DNA from: an uncultured Eggerthella sp.
Lineage (GTDB): Bacteria; Actinomycetota; Coriobacteriia; Coriobacteriales; Eggerthellaceae
DNA: 64,000 bases
Assembly (NCBI GenBank): GCA_900546175.1
Contig: URBX01000006.1
Span: 1 to 64,000 of the forward strand
Direction of reading: 5' to 3'
Below the pieces are notes generated by a model. That model had not been told where the DNA came from. It searched no databases and saw nothing but the letters and a program-made list of their open reading frames with translations. Of this stretch, positions 43,190-50,770 are shown in pieces. Every line of letters starts with the position of its first letter. Positions within the stretch are counted from its first letter, which is position 1. The translations under genes were made by a program, and so were the position numbers.

Positions 43190-46024
43190 ATGCAGTCATG
43201 CATTTCTATTCGCGGAGCTCGTCAGCACAACTTAAAAAACGTTAATCTTGATATTCCTAGAGATCAATTAGTAGTTATTACTGGTTTATCTGGTTCAGGA
43301 AAGAGCTCTCTAGCGTTTGATACTATCTACGCCGAAGGTCAGCGTAGGTATGTTGAGAGCTTATCAAGCTATGCTCGTCAGTTCTTGGGCCAAATGGGAA
43401 AACCAGATATTGACTCTATTGATGGTTTGTCTCCGGCAGTTTCTATTGATCAGAAAACAACCAGTAAGAATCCTCGTTCAACCGTAGGAACCGTCACTGA
43501 AATATATGACTACCTCCGTCTTTTGTTCGCGCGTATTGGTGTTCCTCATTGTCCAGAATGCGGGAGGGAAATATCTGCCCAAACATCTGATCAGGTGGCA
43601 GATAGAATTCTTGCACGGGGCTCTGGCCTTAAGGCAATAGTGATGGCACCAGTGGTGATTGGAAGAAAAGGGGAATTTACCAAGCTTTTTGCCGACTTAC
43701 AGAAAGAAGGCTTTTCTCGTGTTCGTGTAGATGGTGAGATGATAAAGCTTTCGAACGAACCTCTTAAATTGGATAAAAACTTCAAACACACGATCGAAGT
43801 AGTAATTGACCGCGTTTCTATTAAAGAAGAATCACTGAGCCGTATCACTGAAGCAGTTGAGCTCGCAATGAAGTTGTCAGAATCTACTGTTTTGGTTGTG
43901 TATATTCAGCCCGACAAAACCGAAGTAGAAGAAGTGTATTCTCTTGCTCTTGCGTGCCCAGAACATGGCTATTCAATGAGCGAACTGCAGCCACGAGATT
44001 TTTCGTTTAATGCCCCTTATGGAGCGTGCCCTGACTGTTTAGGTTTAGGAAGTAAAGAAGAGCTAGATCCGCGTTTGCTTATTCCTGATACCTCCCTTTC
44101 GATTGAAGAGGGGGCTATTGTGCCATTGAAGTCGGGGAATTACTATCCTCAAATCTTACGCGCTGTGCTTAGTCATTATGGAGTAGCGCACGACACTCCT
44201 TGGTGTGATATTCCTCAAAAAATACAAGATATTCTTTTATATGGTGCACCTCCAACTGAAAAGATTTTCGTAAACTACAAAACAGTTGATGGTCGCATTA
44301 CCGGGTGGAATATTACGTGGTCAGGAATAGTTGCTGCAGTTATGGAGCGCTATAAAGATACAAAATCCGAGACAACGAGACAAAAATTCCAAAAGTATTT
44401 CTCTGTTTCTCATTGTCAAAGCTGTCATGGAAAGCGTCTTAATCCAAAGATTTTGGCGGTTACGGTAGGCGGAAAGAATATTCATGAAGTTTGTTCTCTT
44501 TGCGTACGTGACTCTTTGACGTTCTTCGAGAATCTCACCTACCAAAAACAGCAGGTAGCTATTGTTGAACCTATCATTAAGGAGATTATTGCCCGCTTGT
44601 CATTTCTTACTAACGTAGGTCTTGAGTATCTAACGCTTGATAGAGGAGCTTCTACTCTTTCAGGCGGTGAAGCGCAACGTATTAGGCTTGCAACGCAAAT
44701 TGGTGCAGGTCTGATGGGTGTGTTATATATCCTTGACGAGCCGTCCATTGGCCTTCATCAACGTGATAATGAGAGGCTTATCTCTGCTCTTAAAAACCTT
44801 CGTGATTTGGGAAACACGGTATTGGTGGTTGAGCACGATGAAGACACAATTCGCGAAGCAGATTATGTTATCGATATGGGCCCAGGAGCGGGTGAGCTTG
44901 GCGGTGAAGTGGTAGGCGAAGGTCCGGTTGCCCAACTGATGGAGTGTGAACGATCAATCACGGCTCAGTATTTAAAGGGAATAAAGAAAATTCCTGTTCC
45001 TGAAGTTCGCCGTAAGCCAAAAAAAGGAAAGATAACACTTACGGGAGCAGTTGAAAATAATCTGAAAAATGTATCGGTCTCAATTCCTTTGGGAACTCTG
45101 ACGGTTGTGACAGGAGTGTCAGGTTCTGGCAAAAGTTCGTTAGTAACTGCTACCTTAGCCCCAGCTCTCTCCAATAGAGTTAATCGTTCATTGCATCGGG
45201 TAGGTAAATTCAAAAAACTTACTGGTGATGAGCTAATTGATAAAGTTATTGACATTGATCAAAGCCCTATTGGAAGAACGCCTCGCTCTAATCCTGCAAC
45301 CTATGTGGGTCTTTGGGATGATATTCGTGCGCTCTTTGCCTCAACGGCTGATAGTAAAGCACGTGGATATTCTCCTGGTCGATTCTCGTTCAACGTTGCT
45401 GGCGGTAGATGTGAGGCATGTAAAGGGGATGGCCAAAAGAAAATTGAAATGCATTTTCTTCCAGATGTATATGTTGATTGCGAAGTGTGTGGAGGAAAGC
45501 GGTATAACCGTGAGACCTTGCAAGTGAAGTATAAAGGGAAGTCGGTTTATGACGTTTTAGAAATGACTGTTGATGATGCGCTTGAATTCTTCAGTAAGAT
45601 TCCAGGAATAAAGAGAAAACTCGAGACGCTTCATGATGTTGGTTTGGGATATGTTCGTCTTGGTCAGCCAGCAACTACGCTTTCTGGTGGTGAAGCTCAG
45701 AGAGTAAAGCTTTCTAGTGAACTCCAAAAACGACAGACGGGAAAGACGTTTTATATTCTCGATGAGCCAACTACGGGGCTTCATATGGATGACGTTGCTC
45801 AGCTTCTTCTTGTTCTTCAGCGTTTAGTTGATGCAGGAAATACGGTTCTAGTCATTGAACACAATTTGGATGTAATAAAGTCGGCAGACTACCTTATTGA
45901 TCTTGGTCCCGAAGGTGGAGATGCGGGCGGTCAAATTGTGGCAAAAGGAACTCCAGAGCAAGTAGCAGCATGCGAAGAAAGCCACACTGGTCGTTTTCTT
46001 AAGAAGGTTTTGGAAAACTCCTAG
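43190..46024 (+). CDS. uvrA: UvrABC excision nuclease subunit A
   Basis: A 944-residue damage-recognition ATPase of nucleotide excision repair. It has two ABC modules: Walker A GLSGSGKSS near residue 31 and GVSGSGKSS in the second half, with LSGGEAQR signatures in both. Zinc modules are visible as CPECG, CPDCLG and CEACKGDG with CEVCGGKRY. It forms a complex with UvrB (not in the window). A LexA box upstream indicates SOS control. Confidence 0.96.
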   Translation: MQSCISIRGARQHNLKNVNLDIPRDQLVVITGLSGSGKSSLAFDTIYAEGQRRYVESLSSYARQFLGQMGKPDIDSIDGLSPAVSIDQKTTSKNPRSTVGTVTEIYDYLRLLFARIGVPHCPECGREISAQTSDQVADRILARGSGLKAIVMAPVVIGRKGEFTKLFADLQKEGFSRVRVDGEMIKLSNEPLKLDKNFKHTIEVVIDRVSIKEESLSRITEAVELAMKLSESTVLVVYIQPDKTEVEEVYSLALACPEHGYSMSELQPRDFSFNAPYGACPDCLGLGSKEELDPRLLIPDTSLSIEEGAIVPLKSGNYYPQILRAVLSHYGVAHDTPWCDIPQKIQDILLYGAPPTEKIFVNYKTVDGRITGWNITWSGIVAAVMERYKDTKSETTRQKFQKYFSVSHCQSCHGKRLNPKILAVTVGGKNIHEVCSLCVRDSLTFFENLTYQKQQVAIVEPIIKEIIARLSFLTNVGLEYLTLDRGASTLSGGEAQRIRLATQIGAGLMGVLYILDEPSIGLHQRDNERLISALKNLRDLGNTVLVVEHDEDTIREADYVIDMGPGAGELGGEVVGEGPVAQLMECERSITAQYLKGIKKIPVPEVRRKPKKGKITLTGAVENNLKNVSVSIPLGTLTVVTGVSGSGKSSLVTATLAPALSNRVNRSLHRVGKFKKLTGDELIDKVIDIDQSPIGRTPRSNPATYVGLWDDIRALFASTADSKARGYSPGRFSFNVAGGRCEACKGDGQKKIEMHFLPDVYVDCEVCGGKRYNRETLQVKYKGKSVYDVLEMTVDDALEFFSKIPGIKRKLETLHDVGLGYVRLGQPATTLSGGEAQRVKLSSELQKRQTGKTFYILDEPTTGLHMDDVAQLLLVLQRLVDAGNTVLVIEHNLDVIKSADYLIDLGPEGGDAGGQIVAKGTPEQVAACEESHTGRFLKKVLENS

Positions 46025-46045
46025 TAAAACATGAGCTAATATCGC

Positions 46046-46051
46046 TACAAT
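46046..46051 (+). promoter_or_regulatory. -10 element of the next gene, close to its start codon
   Basis: TACAAT ends 10 bp before the ATG at 46061, and no ribosome site is present, so transcription would begin within a few bases of the start codon. No good -35 is seen. Confidence 0.35.
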
Positions 46052-46060
46052 TATCAACCA

Positions 46061-46807
46061 ATGAAAGTTACTCGCGAACATAAAGCATTGGTACTCTTTT
46101 TTGCTCTCGCACTAGCGGGCTTAGGATTTGCATATTTTTACATTACAAGTCTGGGCCATTCATGGAATATAGCAGCTAGTGCTATTGATGACATGTCAGG
46201 AGAATTACGAGGATATACCGTAATTCTCTATGAGGGTACTGTCTCTGAAGATGAGTCTGATAAAAAGCAGGATAATGCCCTTTCTTCTTTTGAGCTTAAG
46301 TTTGTTGATGATTTAAACAAAAATAGTGAGGCGCGAAGCAGCTCGGAAGAAACCGTTGATCTTGAAGTGGATTTGAATGAATCGGTATTTGATTTGCCCG
46401 CGCTAAAACGGTCGTATGCGCAAAAAGGTGCTTCAGTATTTGTTCTTCAACTCGATAACCCCTCTTTGTATCTTGAAAAGACCATAGTATTGGGTGGTGG
46501 AGGAAACTCTTTTGGAATAATGACGGTTGATCAAGAGCATTGCTCAAAGGCTTATATTCAAAAACGCATTGAGGAATATAAGCAATCGGGAGTGGATTTA
46601 ATAATTGCAATTACTACTTCTTATGACCTAATTACGGATTACTCAGGCATTGATGCAGTTTTTTCAGTAAGTGAAGAAGGCTTATCAGACAATGGAGTAA
46701 CCTCGGATGGTGTTTTCTATAAAGATGCGACAAAGCAAGGTTCAATAAGTACCATTATCGTTTCTCAAAGTAGAGTTTTTTCTGGTAAAGAAATGTCGAG
46801 TTTCTAG
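46061..46807 (+). CDS. Membrane-anchored hypothetical protein, phosphoesterase-like C-terminus
   Basis: A 248-residue protein with one N-terminal hydrophobic segment (about 9-30, LVLFFALALAGLGFAYFYI) and the rest probably outside. An acidic, Ser-rich region (60-115) is followed by a part whose order resembles calcineurin-like 5'-nucleotidases (GVDLIIAITTSYDL, then GIDAVFSVSEEG), yet the metal-binding His and Asn residues expected there are absent. It may be a degenerate, binding-only domain. Function unknown. It follows uvrA by 36 bp. Confidence 0.6.
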   Translation: MKVTREHKALVLFFALALAGLGFAYFYITSLGHSWNIAASAIDDMSGELRGYTVILYEGTVSEDESDKKQDNALSSFELKFVDDLNKNSEARSSSEETVDLEVDLNESVFDLPALKRSYAQKGASVFVLQLDNPSLYLEKTIVLGGGGNSFGIMTVDQEHCSKAYIQKRIEEYKQSGVDLIIAITTSYDLITDYSGIDAVFSVSEEGLSDNGVTSDGVFYKDATKQGSISTIIVSQSRVFSGKEMSSF

Positions 46808-47219
46808 TTTGCCGGTATTGCATAAAACACCATTTGAAGCATGCTTGAGCAATATTGAAAGACCATGAAGAAAAAACGATGGGTCACGATTTAATGTATC
46901 GTGCGTACGGATATCTGGGAAATAACTAAGCTACCATTGCCATAGCTGACAATTATCGTATTGATACTACTTCAACTAAAAATCTCGACATAGAGTTATA
47001 AGAGATACTTAAAAAGTAGCAGTCTTTGTGAAGCCCAGGGAATGTGAAGAGAAATTCGAAGATTTGAAGGATTTATTCTTGTAAAAAAGTAAAAAAAATA
47101 GAGCTTTCTGAAACCTTTTCTCACTTTCATATGCATATACTAAATATATTTGTTATTATTATCAAGCTGTCTGGATTAGTTCCAAATAATGCATAATTAG
47201 TCCAACAGGATAACGAAAT
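46808..47219. other. Gap with a possible decayed coding remnant
   Basis: No intact gene. One plus-strand frame (in step with 46879) reads as plausible protein (GHDLMYRAYGYLGNN, then ATIAIADNYRIDTTS) but is broken by several stops. It may be the remains of a lost gene, or chance. The last 100 bp must contain the tRNA-Leu promoter; TATACT (47136-47141) and CATAAT (47192-47197) are candidate -10 elements. Confidence 0.3.
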
Positions 47220-47305
47220 GCGGGTGTGGCGGAATTGGCAGACGCGCCAGGTTTAGGTTCTGGTGGGTAACCCCCGTGAAGGTTCAAGTCCTTTCACCCG
47301 CACCA
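47220..47305 (+). tRNA. tRNA-Leu (anticodon TAG)
   Basis: Acceptor GCGGGTG (47220-47226) pairs with CACCCGC (47295-47301), discriminator A, and CCA is encoded (47303-47305). The anticodon loop TTTAGGT gives TAG, reading CUN leucine codons. The long variable arm is as expected for a type II tRNA. The trigger factor gene begins 36 bp downstream. Confidence 0.93.
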
Positions 47306-47326
47306 TTTTGTTTATTAGTAATGTCC

Positions 47327-47344
47327 AAGAAGGAGATTTTCGTG
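47327..47344 (+). promoter_or_regulatory. tig: Ribosome site that fixes the tig start
   Basis: AAGAAGGAG (47327-47335) is correctly spaced from GTG 47342. The in-frame ATG at 47321 lies upstream of this site and cannot use it. Confidence 0.75.
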
Positions 47345-48670
47345 AATACAAATATCGAGGCTCTCGAGGGTAATCAGATTAAGATTGCTTTTGAAATCGA
47401 GGCAGCTGAAGTTGACGCTCGTATTAAGCGTACTTACAAGCAGTTCGCAAAGCGTTATAACTTCCCAGGTTTCCGTCCAGGTAAGGCACCTCGCCCAGTT
47501 ATTGATAGCATGGTTGGTGAAGATGCAGTTCGTGCAACCGTAACTGAGGACTTGGTAAACGAACTCTATCCTCAAATCTTGGAAGAGAATAACTACGTTC
47601 CTATGTTCCAGGCTCAGTTTGACTACGAGACTGACATGGTTGAAGAAGGCAACGACTTTAAGTTCAGCGCTACTATTACCGTAAAGCCTGAACTCGAGCT
47701 TTCTAGCTATGATGCAGTTGAAATTGAAATCCCTGCTGCTCAGGCAACTGGAGCTGAAGTAGATGCTCAGATTGAAGAGCTTCGTAAATACTACAAAGAT
47801 TTCAAAGATGCTTCTGGAAACAGCAAGGTAAAGCCTGGTCAGTTCATTGAATTCACTATGACCGCAACCAACTCTAAGGGCGAAGAAGTTCCTTCTTTAA
47901 ATGCTGAAAAGCGTCTTTATGGTTTAGGCGAGAACTTGTTCCCTGCAGCATTTGATGCAGAACTTATTGGCCTTAAGAAGGGTGAAGAGAAGTCTTTCGA
48001 TATTGATTTCTCTGAAGACACCTCCATGATTGGCATGACTCTTGAAGATAAGGGCGTATATCACTTCGACGTAAAGATTGATGCAATCAAGAAGGAAGTT
48101 CTTCCTGAGGTTACTGAAGAGTGGGCAACCGAATCCTTTGGTTTCGAGAGCCTTGCAAATATGCGTGAAAGCATTGCTTCTTCCATCACTTCTGAGAAGG
48201 AAGCATACAAGAGCCGCCGCATTGAGAATGAAGCTCTTCGCGTTTTGGCTGAGCGTCTTGAAGGCGATGTTCCTGAGTCTATGTGCGAACTCAAGGAAGC
48301 TTCTATTCTTCAGACTTTCTATAATCAGCTTCAGCAGTCTGGCCTTACTTTCGATCAGTACCTCAAGAACATGAGCATTACTGCTGATCAGTTCAAGGAA
48401 GACGTAAAGAAGCAGGCTTACGATATGGTTAAGCAGAATCTTGCGCTTGATGCTTGGGCTCGTCATTTTGAAATCAAGGCAACTGATGAGCAGGTTGAAG
48501 CAGAATTCGCAAAGGCAGATCTTGATGATCCAGCAGCTATCATGAAGGAATGGAAGACTTCTGGTCGTCTCCCAATGATTCGTGAAGAGATTGCTCGCGA
48601 TAACGCTATTAGCGACATTGTTGAGAAAGCAGTTGTTACTGAGCTTGAAGCTGAAGCAGACGCTGAGTAA
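47342..48670 (+). CDS. tig: Trigger factor (ribosome-bound chaperone, peptidyl-prolyl isomerase)
   Basis: A 442-residue trigger factor: N-terminal ribosome-binding domain with the signature FPGFRPGKAPR, a central FKBP-type isomerase domain (about 150-240) and a helical C-terminal substrate-binding domain. It meets nascent chains at the ribosome exit. It starts with GTG 47342, and clpP-clpX follow after a terminator, the common tig-clpP-clpX order. The short distance from tRNA-Leu suggests that both come from one primary transcript. Confidence 0.95.
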   Translation: MNTNIEALEGNQIKIAFEIEAAEVDARIKRTYKQFAKRYNFPGFRPGKAPRPVIDSMVGEDAVRATVTEDLVNELYPQILEENNYVPMFQAQFDYETDMVEEGNDFKFSATITVKPELELSSYDAVEIEIPAAQATGAEVDAQIEELRKYYKDFKDASGNSKVKPGQFIEFTMTATNSKGEEVPSLNAEKRLYGLGENLFPAAFDAELIGLKKGEEKSFDIDFSEDTSMIGMTLEDKGVYHFDVKIDAIKKEVLPEVTEEWATESFGFESLANMRESIASSITSEKEAYKSRRIENEALRVLAERLEGDVPESMCELKEASILQTFYNQLQQSGLTFDQYLKNMSITADQFKEDVKKQAYDMVKQNLALDAWARHFEIKATDEQVEAEFAKADLDDPAAIMKEWKTSGRLPMIREEIARDNAISDIVEKAVVTELEAEADAE

Positions 48671-48690
48671 ACAATTCTTTTAGACTTGTG

Positions 48691-48737
48691 AAGCTTTGAC
48701 AGTTGTGCGTTTTCTTGCGCTCTGTCAAAGCTTTTTT
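48691..48737 (+). terminator. Rho-independent terminator after tig
   Basis: AAGCTTTGACAG (48691-48702) pairs with CTGTCAAAGCTT (48722-48733), 12 bp with a 19-nt loop, followed by a T run. It separates tig from clpP. Confidence 0.9.
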
Positions 48738-48785
48738 CTTATTTTTAAGTATATTTATCTAGAAACAATTGGAAGTGAGGTATTT

Positions 48786-49403
48786 ATGATTTATCAACCA
48801 AATTCTGCTGCTCTCATTCCATACGTTGTTGAGCAGTCTCCTCGTGGCGAACGTAGCTATGACATCTATTCTCGCTTGCTCAACGAGCGTATTATTTTTC
48901 TTGGCGAAGCAATTGATGATGCAGTTGCAAATACCGTTGTTGCACAGATGTTGCATCTTGAAGCGGTAGATCCAGATAAGGATATTTTCTTGTATATCAA
49001 CTCTCCTGGTGGTGTTATTACTGCTGGTATGGCTATTTATGACACCATGAACTACATCAAATGCGATGTTGCAACTATTTGTCTTGGTCAAGCAGCTTCT
49101 ATGGCCGCTGTTCTTTTGGCATGCGGTGCACCAGGAAAACGAACAGCACTTCCAAATTCTCGCATTATGATTCATCAGCCTTCTGGTGGTGCTCAGGGTC
49201 AGCAAACTGAGATTGAAATTGCCGCTCGTGAAATTAAGTACTTCCGCGAGCACTTGAATGGCATCTTGTCTGAGAAGACTGGACAATCACTTGAGAAGAT
49301 CAACGCTGATACTGAACGCGATAACTTTATGACTGCCGATGAGGCATGCGCATATGGTTTGGTTGACAAAGTAGTAGCATCCCGTTTCTCAGAGAAAGCA
49401 TAA
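48786..49403 (+). CDS. clpP: ATP-dependent Clp protease proteolytic subunit
   Basis: A 205-residue serine protease that forms the Clp chamber. The catalytic triad is Ser105 (GQAASMAA), His130 (MIHQPSGG) and Asp179 (ERDN). ATG 48786 follows a GAAGTGAGG site and avoids the upstream hydrophobic tail of the longer open frame, which runs through the tig terminator. clpX follows after 3 bp and supplies the unfoldase. Confidence 0.96.
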   Translation: MIYQPNSAALIPYVVEQSPRGERSYDIYSRLLNERIIFLGEAIDDAVANTVVAQMLHLEAVDPDKDIFLYINSPGGVITAGMAIYDTMNYIKCDVATICLGQAASMAAVLLACGAPGKRTALPNSRIMIHQPSGGAQGQQTEIEIAAREIKYFREHLNGILSEKTGQSLEKINADTERDNFMTADEACAYGLVDKVVASRFSEKA

Positions 49404-49406
49404 GGC

Positions 49407-50738
49407 ATGCCAGATCAGACATTCGATAATAGTTCTCGCGGCCGTATTCGCTGTACTTTTTGCGGCAAAACACCTGACCAGGTAGATGCAATGATTGCTG
49501 GTCCTGATGGTGTTTATATATGCGATGAGTGTGTTTCTGTTTCTGCAAGTGCAATGATTGCAGACTTAGGAAGCAGAGGTTTGGAATCTCAAGCGCTAAA
49601 AACGTTTCTTGGAACAAGTCAGGCATTAAGCGGTCTTCGTTCGGCAAAAATTGAAGAAGTAAGCCCATTAGAGGATCTTCCTACTCCTCGCGAGTTGCAC
49701 GAGCGCTTATCTGAGCATGTAGTTGGTCAGGAAGAGACAAAAAAGGCTTTGGCGGTAGCGGTTTATAATCACTATAAGCGTATCAGCTTAGGTGAAAGCG
49801 CTACTTCTGATGATGTTGAGCTTGCGAAGAGTAACATCATGTTGCTTGGACCAACTGGTTCAGGTAAGACGCTTTTGGCTCAAACCTTAGCGCGAACTTT
49901 AAATGTTCCTTTTGCTATTGCTGATGCTACTACCTTGACAGAGGCAGGTTATGTAGGCGAAGACGTTGAAAACATCTTGCTAAAGCTTATTACGGCTGCT
50001 GATTTTGATATTCCCCAGGCAGAAATTGGCATCATCTATATTGATGAGATTGATAAGATTGCTCGCAAAGCAGAAAACCTTTCTATTACGCGTGACGTGT
50101 CTGGCGAAGGCGTACAACAAGCGCTCTTAAAGATTGTTGAGGGTTGTGAGGCAAGTGTTCCTCCTCAGGGAGGAAGAAAGCATCCACAGCAAGAACTCAT
50201 TCATATTGATACCACTAACATCTTGTTTATTTTTGGCGGCGCGTTTGTGGGATTGCCTGATATTATTGCTCAACGTGTTGGTAAAACAAACATTGGTTTT
50301 GGTTCTGACATGCCTGAATCTCAGAGAGATGCAGATGCTGAACTTCTTGCGCAGGTTCTTCCTGAAGACTTGCATAAGTTTGGCATGATTCCTGAGTTTG
50401 TTGGTCGTATTCCCGTGGTTACTTCTCTTACCGAGCTCTCAAAAGAAGACTTGGTTCGTGTTTTGACTGAGCCAAGAAATGCTCTTGTTAAACAATATAA
50501 GGCAATGTTTAAGTACGAGAATTCCGAACTTATTTTTCAGGACGATGCACTCGAGGCAATTGCTGAGCAGGCAATCGATCATAAAACCGGTGCTCGCGGA
50601 TTGAGAAGCATCTGCGAATCTGTTCTTATGGATTTGATGTACGATCTCCCAGACTACGAAGATGAAACACGCGTTGTTATTCGTCGAAGTGATGTCGAGG
50701 GAGAAACAAAGCCAGAGATTCTGGTTGTATCTGAATAA
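49407..50738 (+). CDS. clpX: ATP-dependent Clp protease ATP-binding subunit
   Basis: A 443-residue AAA+ unfoldase. The N-terminal zinc-binding domain has CTFCGKT and CDECV (C4). Walker A is GPTGSGKT, Walker B IYIDEIDKI, and pore and IGF loops (IGFG at KTNIGFGS, the ClpP contact) are present. It is co-transcribed with clpP. Confidence 0.96.
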   Translation: MPDQTFDNSSRGRIRCTFCGKTPDQVDAMIAGPDGVYICDECVSVSASAMIADLGSRGLESQALKTFLGTSQALSGLRSAKIEEVSPLEDLPTPRELHERLSEHVVGQEETKKALAVAVYNHYKRISLGESATSDDVELAKSNIMLLGPTGSGKTLLAQTLARTLNVPFAIADATTLTEAGYVGEDVENILLKLITAADFDIPQAEIGIIYIDEIDKIARKAENLSITRDVSGEGVQQALLKIVEGCEASVPPQGGRKHPQQELIHIDTTNILFIFGGAFVGLPDIIAQRVGKTNIGFGSDMPESQRDADAELLAQVLPEDLHKFGMIPEFVGRIPVVTSLTELSKEDLVRVLTEPRNALVKQYKAMFKYENSELIFQDDALEAIAEQAIDHKTGARGLRSICESVLMDLMYDLPDYEDETRVVIRRSDVEGETKPEILVVSE

Positions 50739-50770
50739 TTTAGGTCCCTTTTTATTCATTAAGGAAGAAC

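Noticed and set aside
48696..48785. Longer N-terminus for ClpP
   Set aside because: It would be coded through the tig terminator; ATG 48786 has a good ribosome site and gives the usual length.
50739..50770. T-box upstream of valS
   Set aside because: Only 32 bp separate clpX and valS, with no room for specifier loop and antiterminator.
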